Shown: one piece after another, positions 7,487 through 17,561 of the stretch
Layout: each line of letters starts with the position of its first letter
Numbering within the stretch: position 1 is the first letter of the stretch
Assembly (NCBI GenBank): GCA_963826165.1
Contig: CAWGWC010000014.1
Coordinates: 62,001 to 126,000, forward strand
Origin: JACVRW01 sp963826165
GTDB taxonomy: Bacteria; Actinomycetota; Thermoleophilia; Solirubrobacterales; Thermoleophilaceae
DNA: 64,000 bases
Reading direction: 5' to 3'
The notes under the pieces: model-generated
What the model was told of the DNA's origin: nothing
What the model saw: only the letters and a program-made list of their open reading frames with translations
Databases searched by the model: none
Program-made: the position numbers and the translations under genes

Positions 7487-8478
7487 CCGCCGATGGCCGA
7501 CATCGTCCGCGGCGGCTGACGGAAGCCCGGCTCGTTCACGCGGTGCTTGAGCTCCTTGCGCCACACCGCCTCGCGGATGATCGTCTCGAGCTCGGCGTCG
7601 GAGGCGCCGCTGCGCAGCGGGTCGCGCAGGTCGGTCTCGTGCAGTGAGAAGAGGCAGGTCCTGAGCTTGCCCTCGGCGGTCAGCCGCACGCGGTTGCAGT
7701 CCGCGCAGAAGGGCTCGGACACCGGATTGATGAAGCCGATCTCGCCCTGGCCGTCGCTGAAGGCGAAGATGCGAGCCGTGGCGTGCGGCTCGCGCGGCCG
7801 TTCCTCGAGTGGATGCACGCGGTGAATGATCTCCCGGATCTCGTCTCCGGTGAGCACCTGATCGCGACTCCACGCGTGGTCTCCGTCGAGCGGCATGAAC
7901 TCGATGAAGCGCACCTCGTATCCGGTGGAGCGAGCGAACTCGGCGAAGGGCAGCGCCTCCTCCTCGGTGAAGTCCCGCAGTGCGACGGCGTTGACCTTGA
8001 CCGGCTGGACCTCGGGAAAGCGGCCGATCGCCTCGAGACCGGCGAGCACGCGGGGGAGGGCGTCGCGCCGGGTGAGCTGGAAGAAGCGGTCGCGCTGCAG
8101 GGAATCGATCGAGACGTTCACCCGATTGATGCCGGCGTCCACCAGCGCGGCGGCGTCGCGCTCGAGGAGGAAGCCGTTGGTGGTGAGCGAGAGATCCTCG
8201 ATTCCCGGCACCCGGGCCAGCATCGAGGCGAGCCGCGGAAACTCGCGACGCACCAGCGGCTCGCCGCCGGTCAGGCGCAGGTCGGTCACGCCCATCGACG
8301 CCATCACCGAGACGATCCGCTCGATCTCCTCGAAGCGCAGAATCTCCTCGCGGTCGAGCCAGGGCAGGCCGTCGGCGGGCATGCAGTACTGACAGCGGAA
8401 GTTGCAGCGGTCGGTGACCGAGACCCGCAGGTCCGATATGCGCCGGCCGTGGCCGTCGACGAGAGGCTCGAGCTCCAC
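7483..8478 (-). CDS. moaA: GTP 3',8-cyclase MoaA
   Basis: Radical-SAM enzyme of about 331 residues that converts GTP to the 8-cyclo intermediate of molybdopterin synthesis. It has the SAM cluster motif CNFRCQYC (C25, C29, C32), the LTGGEPLVR motif, the C-terminal second cluster FCADCNRVRLT...C, and the essential C-terminal Gly-Gly. The start is placed at GTG 8478: homology begins there, and a minus-strand TACCCT box ends 7 nt upstream, so the message is probably leaderless. An upstream in-frame extension would be antisense to the HD gene. Confidence 0.95.
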   Translation of the reverse strand: MELEPLVDGHGRRISDLRVSVTDRCNFRCQYCMPADGLPWLDREEILRFEEIERIVSVMASMGVTDLRLTGGEPLVRREFPRLASMLARVPGIEDLSLTTNGFLLERDAAALVDAGINRVNVSIDSLQRDRFFQLTRRDALPRVLAGLEAIGRFPEVQPVKVNAVALRDFTEEEALPFAEFARSTGYEVRFIEFMPLDGDHAWSRDQVLTGDEIREIIHRVHPLEERPREPHATARIFAFSDGQGEIGFINPVSEPFCADCNRVRLTAEGKLRTCLFSLHETDLRDPLRSGASDAELETIIREAVWRKELKHRVNEPGFRQPPRTMSAIGG

Positions 8479-8484
8479 TGTCCT

Positions 8485-8491
8485 TAGGGTA
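8485..8491. promoter_or_regulatory. Symmetric -10 element for divergent moaA and HD genes
   Basis: The 7-base sequence TAGGGTA reads TAGGGT on the plus strand and TACCCT on the minus strand. Each is followed after exactly 7 nt by a GTG start codon (8498 plus, 8478 minus). This fits a single element serving two leaderless transcripts. Confidence 0.6.
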
Positions 8492-8497
8492 TCCACG

Positions 8498-9283
8498 GTG
8501 GAGCTTCCCGACGTCGCGATCAGAGCGCCCTCACGCGGCAACCGCAGGCTGGAGCGGCTGTTCGACGCTGCGAACGCGGACGACCGGCTGCGCGCCTGGT
8601 GGTACATGCAGCAGGTCAACGCCGACCGGCGCGACATGTCCGACCACTCAGTGGTCCACATCCAGATCGTGGTCAACATCGCTCTGCGGCTGTTCCGGCT
8701 GCTCAACCGGGCGGGGGTCGAGCCGGCCATGGTCACCGATCACGGCATGAGCGCCCGCGACGCCGAGGTGGCGATCGCCGCGGCCTGCCTGTTCCACGAC
8801 ACCGGAATGTCGATCCACCGCACCGACCACGAGCAGTACAGCCTGTTCATGGCCTCCGATCGCATGCCCCAGCTGCTCGAGCCGATCTACGACGAGCCCG
8901 AGCTGACGGTGGTGATCTCCGAGGCGCTCCACGCCGTGATCGGGCACCGGCGCCGCGGGGACCCGATAACCATGGAGGCCGGGATCGTGCGCGTGTCCGA
9001 CGCTCTAGACATGGCCTCGGGCCGCTCGCGCATCCCGTTCGAGACGCGGCGGCCCAACATCCATTCGATCTCGGCGGCGGCCATCGACGCGGTTCGCATC
9101 GAGAGCGGAGAGGAGCGAGCGGTCCGGGTGGAGATCGAGATGAACAACTCCTCGGGCCTGTTCCAGGTCGACGAGCTGCTGGCCACCAAGCTGCGCGGCT
9201 CGGGCATCGAGGAGCACATCGAGGTGGTGGCAGAGATCGACGCGGAGCACGAGAAGCGGCTCGTGCCCGTGTTCAGGATCTAG
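8498..9283 (+). CDS. HD-domain phosphohydrolase-like protein
   Basis: A 261-residue HD-superfamily protein. The metal motif appears as HSVVHIQIV, then CLFHDTGMSIHR (HD pair), a later HAVIGHRRRG histidine and IVRVSDALDMA, in the order typical of metal-dependent phosphohydrolases. GTG 8498 is the likely start (leaderless, TAGGGT 7 nt upstream). Its stop is immediately followed by the opposing stop of gltA. The substrate, possibly a nucleotide or phosphorylated metabolite, is unknown. Confidence 0.8.
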   Translation: MELPDVAIRAPSRGNRRLERLFDAANADDRLRAWWYMQQVNADRRDMSDHSVVHIQIVVNIALRLFRLLNRAGVEPAMVTDHGMSARDAEVAIAAACLFHDTGMSIHRTDHEQYSLFMASDRMPQLLEPIYDEPELTVVISEALHAVIGHRRRGDPITMEAGIVRVSDALDMASGRSRIPFETRRPNIHSISAAAIDAVRIESGEERAVRVEIEMNNSSGLFQVDELLATKLRGSGIEEHIEVVAEIDAEHEKRLVPVFRI

Positions 9284-10672
<1,389 letters not shown>

Positions 10673-10687
10673 CGTCTCTCCTCGCTG

Positions 10688-11251
10688 ATGCCTCGTGCGT
10701 CCTCTGTTCCCGGAATTCTGACGAAAGTGGCGTCGATGGTCCTCGCCGCCCTCGTCCTGGCGGGTTGCGGCTCGTCGGACGACGAGACGACCACCTTCGA
10801 CGAGGACGGCTTCGGCATCACCTTCGAGTACCCCGCCGACTTCCAGCGCACCGACGACGTGAACATCGCGCGGTCCCAGGGGCAGGCCGACGAATCGGTG
10901 GCGCTGGCCTCGAGTGAGGACAACGCGATCTTCGTGCAGCGCTACACGCTCAACCGCCCGGTGGACGAGAAGGACGCGCGCGCTTTGAGGGCGGAGTTCG
11001 ACGAGGTGCTCGGCGAGCTGGCCGGCATGCCGCTCCAGGGTGAGCGCATCGACGCGGGCGGCCCCCTCGCCTTCCGCTATGAGATCGACAAGCTTCAGAC
11101 GCCCGAGGACGGGCGCAGCACGATCGTCGTGACCTTCGACGGCGACACCGAGTACTTCATCAACTGCCAGTCGGTGCCCGACGGCCGTGCGGAGCTCGAG
11201 GACGCCTGCGACCGGGCAATCGAGACGCTGCAGCTCAAGGGGTCTGGCTAG
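10688..11251 (+). CDS. Predicted lipoprotein, function unknown
   Basis: A 187-residue exported protein with a signal peptide and lipobox LVLAGC (cysteine about residue 27). The mature part starts with an acidic stretch (SSDDETTTFDED), then FGITFEYPADFQ, resembling the PsbP/Mog1-like fold seen in many actinobacterial lipoproteins. A cysteine pair (INCQSVPDG...DACDR) may form a disulfide. It is divergent from gltA and overlaps the opposing GNAT gene by 17 nt. ATG 10688 is chosen to retain the whole signal peptide. Confidence 0.8.
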   Translation: MPRASSVPGILTKVASMVLAALVLAGCGSSDDETTTFDEDGFGITFEYPADFQRTDDVNIARSQGQADESVALASSEDNAIFVQRYTLNRPVDEKDARALRAEFDEVLGELAGMPLQGERIDAGGPLAFRYEIDKLQTPEDGRSTIVVTFDGDTEYFINCQSVPDGRAELEDACDRAIETLQLKGSG

Positions 11252-11780
11252 CGACCGGTCGCCGGTACTCGGCGATGTCCATGCCGAAGCTCTCGTCGAA
11301 GTAGGGCGGTGCGGCCAGCGACCAGCCCTCGCGCTCGTAGAAGCGCCGGGCCCGGGCCTGGCCGGCCGGTGTGAACAGCCGGAAGCGGGCAAAGCCACGC
11401 TCACGCGCCGCGTCGATCACGGCGCCGTGCAGGGTGGTGGCCACACCGCTGCCCCAGAACGGCTCCCGGACGAACAGCTGCCACAGGTGGGCGAGCCTGG
11501 GATCGGGCTCCGGCCAGCCGCCGTGGGCCGCGGCCGGCATGAGCGCGACGTGACCGGCCATCTCGTCGCCCGCTTCGGCTATCTGACACCACACGTCGTC
11601 GTCTCCGAGCCGCTCGCGCAGGCGCTCATCCTCCCCGGCCGGCGGCTCCCAGGCGTCGGGCGCAAAGGCTCGGTAGGACTCGAAGGCGAGCTCGATCGTC
11701 CTGGCGATCTCGGCGTGGTCGGCCGGCCCGCCGGCGCGGAAGCGAAAGGAGGGACCGTCCATCGGGGCACGGTACTTCAC
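11235..11780 (-). CDS. GNAT family N-acetyltransferase
   Basis: Up to 181 residues with the GNAT fold. Motif A (acetyl-CoA pyrophosphate site) appears as WQLFVREPFWGSGVATTLH, and motif B as ARRFYEREGWS, with an FGMDIAEYRR end. The start could be ATG 11780 or ATG 11762 (the latter gives MDGPSFRFRAGG). The acceptor substrate cannot be inferred. The gene overlaps the convergent lipoprotein end by 17 nt. Confidence 0.85.
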   Translation of the reverse strand: MKYRAPMDGPSFRFRAGGPADHAEIARTIELAFESYRAFAPDAWEPPAGEDERLRERLGDDDVWCQIAEAGDEMAGHVALMPAAAHGGWPEPDPRLAHLWQLFVREPFWGSGVATTLHGAVIDAARERGFARFRLFTPAGQARARRFYEREGWSLAAPPYFDESFGMDIAEYRRPVASQTP

Positions 11781-11806
11781 ACGGCGAGGGCTGGAGGAGC
11801 GCGCGC

Positions 11807-12148
11807 TCAGCGCCGCCGAAAGCCGCCGAACAGCCGCTTGACCGAGCCGGCTGGGCTGGGCAGACCGGGACTTGCGCTGTGCTCGGGCGGGCCCAGCTCG
11901 GCTACCTCCGCGGCGGTGATGCCCAGGGTCACGGCCCGCTCGGCGGTGCGCGCGACCTCCGGGGCGTCCACGAAGCGATGCACGCCGTCGCCGGTCTGAA
12001 TCACGAGCCCGTCGAAGATGTGCTCGCGGAAGTTGTCGAGAACCTCGAGCACGGTCGCCACCTGCTCGCCGTCGGAGCTGATCACGGGAGTGCCCTTGGT
12101 CACGGCGGTGTAGTGGACCGCCACGCCGTCGTCGTCGATGGGAGGCAT
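11807..12148 (-). CDS. PRC-barrel-like small protein
   Basis: A 113-residue soluble protein. The N-terminal 60 residues (KGTPVISSDGEQVATVLEVL, then IFDGLVIQTGDG) have the strand pattern of PRC-barrel or DUF2171-like domains; the tail is Gly/Pro/Arg-rich and ends FGGFRRR. Co-directional with neighbouring small membrane proteins. The fold assignment is by pattern only. Confidence 0.65.
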   Translation of the reverse strand: MPPIDDDGVAVHYTAVTKGTPVISSDGEQVATVLEVLDNFREHIFDGLVIQTGDGVHRFVDAPEVARTAERAVTLGITAAEVAELGPPEHSASPGLPSPAGSVKRLFGGFRRR

Positions 12149-12153
12149 GAGCC

Positions 12154-12384
12154 TCAGAGTGGCAGAACGAGGGCCGCTTCCTCGCCCTCTTCGCCCTCTT
12201 CCTCCTCGGTGGCCGCGCCGTAGAGGGCCGTGCCGATGGCGGCGACCACGAGCACGAACGAGATCAGCCCGACGATGCGCTCGGCCCCGGCGGACGCCGG
12301 GAAGTCGTGGCGCGTGACGCCGATGAAGGTGACGACAAGAGCCCAGACGGCGAGGACGATGCCGGCCACGTAGAACGGGGTCAC
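12154..12384 (-). CDS. Small two-helix membrane protein with acidic tail
   Basis: A 76-residue protein with two predicted transmembrane helices (FYVAGIVLAVWALVVTFIGV and GLISFVLVVAAIGTALYG) joined by a short polar loop, and a C-terminal run of Glu/Gly (EEEEGEEGEEA). The next upstream gene encodes a membrane protein with an opposite, basic tail. Unknown function. Confidence 0.65.
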   Translation of the reverse strand: MTPFYVAGIVLAVWALVVTFIGVTRHDFPASAGAERIVGLISFVLVVAAIGTALYGAATEEEEGEEGEEAALVLPL

Positions 12385-12414
12385 GGCGCGAAAGCTACCG
12401 CAAGCTCCGACGAC

Positions 12415-12693
12415 TCAGCGATGCCCGGCGGGCACGCGAGTGCGACGGCCGCGCAGCACTCGCACCCGGCGCGGCGAGCGCGGATCCGGCGAACGGTGCG
12501 GGCCGCGGCGGGGAGGACGGGGAGGCCGGTTTCTGGGGTGCGGACGCGGATCGCGGTCGGAGCCGCCGCCCTCGTCGTCCTCGGCGTCGGGCACCGGTGG
12601 CTCCTTGATGGCCCACCAGACGATCAGGAGCAGCATCACCAGCGGGATCTTCATCACCACGGCGATCCAGAAGACAGCCCAAAAACCTCCCAT
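12415..12693 (-). CDS. Small membrane protein with basic Pro/Arg tail
   Basis: A 92-residue protein: one N-terminal membrane helix (FWAVFWIAVVMKIPLVMLLL), a short acidic patch, then a strongly basic Pro/Arg/His-rich disordered tail. Such composition can arise by chance in GC-rich DNA, but the convincing N-terminal helix and co-direction with the next small membrane gene support it. Unknown function. Confidence 0.5.
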   Translation of the reverse strand: MGGFWAVFWIAVVMKIPLVMLLLIVWWAIKEPPVPDAEDDEGGGSDRDPRPHPRNRPPRPPRRGPHRSPDPRSPRRVRVLRGRRTRVPAGHR

Positions 12694-12739
12694 CGCTGAG
12701 CATCGTACCCGGAATTCCGGGTTGCGCCGCGCCAGATGG

Positions 12740-13663
12740 CTATGCGGCCGGAACGGACTCGATCGTCGTGATCCGGCGGAAGGCCTCGAAGCGCTCGTCG
12801 ATCTCCTCGCGGGTCAGGCGCTGACCGCGCTCGCAGCCGAACTCCTCGACCCAGAACGAGGCCAGAGTGGAGCCGTACGTCATGGCTCGCCGCAGGGTCG
12901 GCTCGTCGAGTGACCGGTCGGCGGAATCGAGGTAGCCGAGGAACCCGCCCGCGAACGAGTCCCCGGCTCCGGTGGGATCGTTGACGGTCTCGAGCGGGAA
13001 GGCCGGGAGGGCGAAGTACCCGTCCTCGGTGAACAGCGCGGCCCCGTACTCGCCCTGCTTGGCCACGATCACGCTCGGACCCATCTCCCGCACGGCACGG
13101 GCGGCGCGGACGAGGTTGGGCTCCTCGGTGAGCATCCGCAGCTCGGCATCGTTCATGAACACGATGTCCACCCCGCCGATCGTGCGTACCAGCGAGTCGC
13201 GGGTGTTCTCGATCCACAGGTTCATCGAGTCGAGCCCCGCCACCTGAGCGCCGGTCGCCTGCTCGCGCACCTCACGCTGGAGGTCGGGCTGAATGTTGGC
13301 CAGGAACAGCAGCTCGGACGCGCGCGAGGCGTCTGACAGCTTGGGCCGGAAGTCGCCGAACACGTTCAGCTGGGTGTCGAGCGTCTTGGCCGTGTTCAGG
13401 TCGTACTCGTACTCGCCCGCCCAGAAGAAGGTCCGGCCGCCCTCCACCCGTTCGATGTCGTCGGTGTTGACCCCGCGGGCCTGGAGCACGGCGTATTCGT
13501 CGTCGCCGAAGTCGTCTCCCACCGGCCCCACCACCCGGACGTCGGTGAAAAAGCTCGCCGCCAGCGAGAAGTGCACGGCCGAGCCGCCCAGCATGCGCTC
13601 GCGCTCGCCGAACGGTGTCTTGACCGCGTCGAAGGCGATCGATCCCACCACTGTCAGGGCCAT
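12740..13663 (-). CDS. PfkB-family carbohydrate/nucleoside kinase
   Basis: A 307-residue ribokinase-like kinase. The N-terminal GGSAVHFSLAASFF corresponds to PfkB signature 1; the C-terminal NDPTGAGDSFAGGFLGYL is signature 2 with the catalytic aspartate and anion hole. Substrate recognition residues do not identify a sugar or nucleoside. Divergent from the quinone-oxidoreductase-like gene; a minus-strand TACGCT lies 10 nt before the start codon. Confidence 0.9.
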   Translation of the reverse strand: MALTVVGSIAFDAVKTPFGERERMLGGSAVHFSLAASFFTDVRVVGPVGDDFGDDEYAVLQARGVNTDDIERVEGGRTFFWAGEYEYDLNTAKTLDTQLNVFGDFRPKLSDASRASELLFLANIQPDLQREVREQATGAQVAGLDSMNLWIENTRDSLVRTIGGVDIVFMNDAELRMLTEEPNLVRAARAVREMGPSVIVAKQGEYGAALFTEDGYFALPAFPLETVNDPTGAGDSFAGGFLGYLDSADRSLDEPTLRRAMTYGSTLASFWVEEFGCERGQRLTREEIDERFEAFRRITTIESVPAA

Positions 13664-13709
13664 AGGGCCGGAGAGCGTAGTGGACGCACGGAGGGTCTAC
13701 GCTGCGCCG

Positions 13710-14660
13710 GTGCGCGCGGTGCAGATCAGCGAGTTCGGCGGTCCTGAGGTGCTGCAGGTGGTGGACGTGCCCGAGCCGGAGGCCGGCGACGGCCAGGTGC
13801 TGATCAGGGTCACACGGGCGGGGATGAACTTCGCCGACACCCACCAGCGCGAGAACTCGTACCTCGCGCCCTACGAGGTGCCGCTGGTCCTGGGCGCCGA
13901 GGTGGCCGGCACCACCCCCGACGGCCGCCGCGTGATCGCGCTGCTGCCGAGCGGGGGGTACGCAGAGTGGGCGGTGGCGCCCGAGTCGATGGTCTTCCCG
14001 GTGCCCGACGGGCTCGAGGACGGCGAGGCGCTCGCCCTGCTGATCCAGGGGCTCACGGCCTGGCACCTGTTCCGCACGTCGGCCAAGCTCGCCGACGGCG
14101 AGTCGGTGGTGGTGGTCTCGGGCGCCGGCGGAGTGGGCTCGCTGGCCGTGCAGCTGGCGCGGCCCTTCGGGGCCGGGCGCGTGATCGCCACGGCCTCGAC
14201 CGAGGAGAAGCGCTCCTTCGCCGAGTCTCTGGGCGCCGACGCCGCGGTGGACCCGGCGTCTGACGACCTTCGCGGTGCCCTGCTCGAAGCCAACGGCGGC
14301 AACCAGGTGGATGTCGTCTTGGAGATGTCGGGCGGGCGGGTGTTCGACGCCTGCTTCGGGGCGCTGGCCCCGTTCGGCCGGCTCGTGGCCTACGGGATCG
14401 CCGGGCGGGAGCCGAACACGGTCGAGTCCGGTCGCCTCATGCAGAAGAGCCGCGCCGTGATCGGCTTCTGGCTGATGCACTGCCTGGGTAGCCGGGCGAT
14501 GATGGAGGAGCCGCTGTCCGATCTGTTCGACCGCGCCGCCCGCGGCGAGCTGCGGCCCCAGGTGGGCCACACCTACCCGCTCTCCGAGGTGCGCCGAGCC
14601 CACGAGGACATGCAGGGACGCCGGACGAGCGGCAAGCTGCTGCTGGATCCGTCGGGGTAG
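13710..14660 (+). CDS. Zinc-independent quinone oxidoreductase-like dehydrogenase (MDR)
   Basis: A 316-residue medium-chain dehydrogenase/reductase. The N-terminal MRAVQISEFGGPEVLQ and GMNFADTHQREN are typical of NADPH:quinone oxidoreductase; the nucleotide site is VVVSGAGGVGSLAVQLA. The cysteine ligands of zinc-type MDRs are not visible, so it is the QOR branch. Start GTG 13710 is 6 nt after TACGCT (leaderless). The physiological acceptor is unknown. Confidence 0.9.
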   Translation: MRAVQISEFGGPEVLQVVDVPEPEAGDGQVLIRVTRAGMNFADTHQRENSYLAPYEVPLVLGAEVAGTTPDGRRVIALLPSGGYAEWAVAPESMVFPVPDGLEDGEALALLIQGLTAWHLFRTSAKLADGESVVVVSGAGGVGSLAVQLARPFGAGRVIATASTEEKRSFAESLGADAAVDPASDDLRGALLEANGGNQVDVVLEMSGGRVFDACFGALAPFGRLVAYGIAGREPNTVESGRLMQKSRAVIGFWLMHCLGSRAMMEEPLSDLFDRAARGELRPQVGHTYPLSEVRRAHEDMQGRRTSGKLLLDPSG

Positions 14661-14685
14661 CGGCCCCGGCGGGCCCGCTGTCGAC

Positions 14686-15588
14686 TTATGCACCTGTAGC
14701 GCGTCGTTTCTCGACAACGTCACGGTCAGGCGACCAACAGGCACCTCGCTGCGCCGCAACGGATCCGGCTCGCGCAAGCGCCGGCGGGTGATCCGTATGA
14801 CCCGCCATCCGGCCTCCACTAAGTCGGGGTCGCGCTTGCGGTCGTGCTCGAACCGGCCGGTCTGCCGTGCGACTGCGAACCGTCAGTCTCGACGACCAGG
14901 CGCTGTGACGGCCAATGGAAGTCGGCCTCCCGGCCCTCCACATCGAATTCACCTTGGGTGCCGGTAGTTCGCCCGCCGACACAACGCGAGCATCGCCTCC
15001 TCGCGCTCCGATACGTGTCCATGTACTCCCTCGCTGTGTTCGGGGCGGCCGCCGGCCGGACGTCGCCTCGGCCGCGGAGCCGAGTTCGGTGAGGTCGAGA
15101 TCGAGGAAAGCCGCTTCATCGAGCGTTCGCCGCTCCGTCAGTCGATCGATCACGGTCCGGAGAGGCGTCGTCACCGGGATGCCCTCGCGCACGACCACCT
15201 CCTCCGGGCCCAGTTCCAGGCGATGGACGACGATCAGCCTCCGTCGCGCGCGGCCTCCGGTGGTAGGGACGGTCACGTCGATGCGGGGTCCTCGGACCGG
15301 CAGCAAGCCCCACAGCGCGGCGGCGGTCCTGTGACTCAGCGCCGCTCCGGACCCGAGGGCCAGCACCGCGGCCAGCCACTCGCCGTGACAACTGAGCTCC
15401 GGGTAGCGCACCGCGTAGACACCTCGGTGAACCCGGTACAGGGCGCCACGGCTCACGCGTCTGGCGATGGCCGAACGGGACAATCCCAGGCCAACCAGCT
15501 GGGGATAGGTGATCAGACCGTGCTGCCGGGCCGCGATCCTGGCAACGAGCCGGTCGACGGGACCCACTTCGACGAGTTGTTGCTCCAT
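14686..15588 (-). pseudogene. Decayed AbiEi-type antitoxin-domain / DUF559 gene
   Basis: Remnant of a roughly 290-residue protein with an N-terminal AbiEi-like winged helix (LITYPQLVGLGLSRSAIARR, VHRGVYAV) and a C-terminal DUF559 nuclease-like domain. The first part is intact to about 15070. After that, homology hops between frames: an LCRRANY segment, then EGREADFHWPSQRLVVETDG, then FEHDRKRDPDLVEAGWRVIR each lie in different minus-strand frames. At least three shifts are needed, and no single frame gives a full product. Such solitary genes are common in actinobacteria and are not necessarily toxin-antitoxin systems; no partner gene is present. Confidence 0.75.
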
Positions 15589-15663
15589 ACCGGGAGGAAG
15601 TCGCCGGTGGCCCGCTGTTCGCCCCCAGGGATCTCCGCAGCCGCCGAGTAGTCTCAAACCCGC

Positions 15664-17103
15664 ATGACGACGTTCGCCGAGCTCGGCCTGTCCGAGACCA
15701 CTCTGCAGTGCCTGACCCATTTGGGTTACGAGCGGCCTACCCCTATCCAGGAGCAGACGATCCCGCTTCTGCTGGAGGGCCGGGACGTGATCGGCCAGGC
15801 TCAGACGGGCACCGGCAAGACCGCCGCGTTTGGTCTGCCGATGATCGAGTACGTGGATCCGGGCGACCCGGACGTCCAGGCGCTGGTGTTAACGCCCACG
15901 CGTGAGCTGTGCATCCAGGTGACCCAGGCGCTGCGGGCCTACGGGCAGCAGAGCGGGGCCCAGGTAGTGGCCGTCTTCGGCGGCGCGCCGATCCGTGAAC
16001 AGGCCACCCGGCTCAAGGACGCGCAGATCGTGGTGGGCACCGTGGGCCGCGTGATGGACATGATCGGGCGTCATCACCTGTTCCTCGACCAGGCTCGCTA
16101 CGTGGTGCTCGACGAGGCCGACGAGATGCTCGACCTCGGCTTCCTCGAGGACGTGGAGGAGATTCTCCGCCGCGCGCCGATGGGGCGCCAGACGGCGCTG
16201 TTCAGCGCCACGGTGCCGACCCCGATCCGGCGCTTGGCCGACACTTTCATGCACGACCCGGTGGAGATCCAGGTCCGGGCGGCCACGCTGACGATCGACA
16301 CGGTCGACCAGTACTACGTCGAGGTGCCCGACCGCGAGAAGCCCGGCGCCCTCGTCGACGTGCTCAAGGCCGAGCGGCCGGACCAGGCCATCGTCTTCGT
16401 CCGGACCAAGATCGGCGTCGATCGCCTGGCCCGTCGCCTCGGCGACGCCGGCGTGCGCGTCAAGACTCTTCACGGCGACATGACCCAGGGTCAGCGCGAC
16501 GGCGTGATGATCGCCTTCAAGGGCGGCCGCGAGCGCCTGCTGGTGGCCACCGACGTGGCCGCACGCGGACTCGACATCACGGGAGTCAGCCACGTCGTCA
16601 ACTACGACGTGCCCAACTCGCCCGACATCTACGTCCACCGCATCGGCCGCACGGGCAGGGCCGGCGAGTCAGGTCGCGCCATCACCCTCATCACGCCGAA
16701 GCAGCGACGCGAGATCGACGCCATCGAGCGGCACGCCAAGACCGAGATCGAGCCCTGGGAGGCCGGCAACGGCCGCAAGCCCGCACGCGAGCCGAAGCCC
16801 GAGAAGCGCCGGCGGGAGACCCGGCGCCCGCGCCACACCAAGCCGCACAGCCGCGACGGTGTGCCCTACGCCAAGCTCGTGGTCAACGCCGGGCGCGCGG
16901 CCGGGATCGAGCCGGCCGACGTGGTGACCGCGGTGGTCGACAACACGCATCTGGAGAACGCCGACGTTCGCAACGTGCGGGTGCTCGAGCGCTTCAGCTT
17001 CGTGGAGGTGCCGGCCGCGCGTGCCGAGGAGGTGGCCGGCAAGGTCAGCGGAAATCGAGTCCGGGGCGAGGAGCTCCGGCTGGAGGTGACAGGCAGGCGA
17101 TGA
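15664..17103 (+). CDS. DEAD-box ATP-dependent RNA helicase
   Basis: A 479-residue helicase with all motifs: Q motif YERPTPIQ, motif I AQTGTGKT, PTRELC, VVLDEADEMLD (DEAD), SAT, then domain 2 motifs VFVRTK, ATDVAARGLD and HRIGRTGRAG. A basic linker (PEKRRRETRRPRHTKPHSRD) leads to a C-terminal DbpA/CsdA-type RNA-binding domain (YAKLVVNAGRAAGI...). Likely role: RNA remodelling in ribosome assembly or cold response. First gene of a coupled operon; its stop overlaps the next ATG. TAGTCT lies 9 nt upstream of ATG 15664. Confidence 0.95.
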   Translation: MTTFAELGLSETTLQCLTHLGYERPTPIQEQTIPLLLEGRDVIGQAQTGTGKTAAFGLPMIEYVDPGDPDVQALVLTPTRELCIQVTQALRAYGQQSGAQVVAVFGGAPIREQATRLKDAQIVVGTVGRVMDMIGRHHLFLDQARYVVLDEADEMLDLGFLEDVEEILRRAPMGRQTALFSATVPTPIRRLADTFMHDPVEIQVRAATLTIDTVDQYYVEVPDREKPGALVDVLKAERPDQAIVFVRTKIGVDRLARRLGDAGVRVKTLHGDMTQGQRDGVMIAFKGGRERLLVATDVAARGLDITGVSHVVNYDVPNSPDIYVHRIGRTGRAGESGRAITLITPKQRREIDAIERHAKTEIEPWEAGNGRKPAREPKPEKRRRETRRPRHTKPHSRDGVPYAKLVVNAGRAAGIEPADVVTAVVDNTHLENADVRNVRVLERFSFVEVPAARAEEVAGKVSGNRVRGEELRLEVTGRR

Positions 17104-17561
17104 GTACGGCGACGATGCACACCAACCACGGACCGATCGAGATAGAGCTGTTCGAAGGCGACGCGCCGAAGACCGTGGAGAACTTCGTGAAGCTCTCGGG
17201 CGACGGCTACTACGACGGGCTGATCTTCCACCGCGTGATCAAGGATTTCATGATCCAGGGCGGGTGCCCGCATGGCACCGGAACAGGCGGCCCGGGCTAC
17301 CAGTTCGAGGACGAGTTCAACGACAACAAGATCGTTCGCGGCGCACTGGCGATGGCCAATGCAGGTCCGAACACCAACGGCAGCCAGTTCTTCATCGTCA
17401 CAACCGACGCCGCTCCCTGGCTCGACGGCAAGCACACCGTCTTCGGCCAGGTGACCGCCGGCATGGAGGCCGTCGATGCGATCGAGGGCCTGGAGACAGG
17501 CGCCGGCGACCGCCCGGTGGAGGACGCGAAGATCGAGCGCGTGGAGGTCCATGCGGATTGA
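17100..17561 (+). CDS. Cyclophilin-type peptidylprolyl isomerase
   Basis: A 153-residue cytoplasmic cyclophilin catalysing Xaa-Pro cis/trans isomerisation. Motifs: FHRVIKDFMIQGGCP (catalytic arginine and surrounding residues), GALAMANAGPNTNGSQFFI and WLDGKHTVFGQV. There is no signal peptide. ATGA overlap with the helicase gene; the following thioredoxin-like gene begins 11 nt before its end. Confidence 0.95.
   Translation: MSTATMHTNHGPIEIELFEGDAPKTVENFVKLSGDGYYDGLIFHRVIKDFMIQGGCPHGTGTGGPGYQFEDEFNDNKIVRGALAMANAGPNTNGSQFFIVTTDAAPWLDGKHTVFGQVTAGMEAVDAIEGLETGAGDRPVEDAKIERVEVHAD

Noticed and set aside
14686..15588. Active AbiE toxin-antitoxin system
   Set aside because: No AbiEii partner is present and the gene is broken in its C-terminal half.
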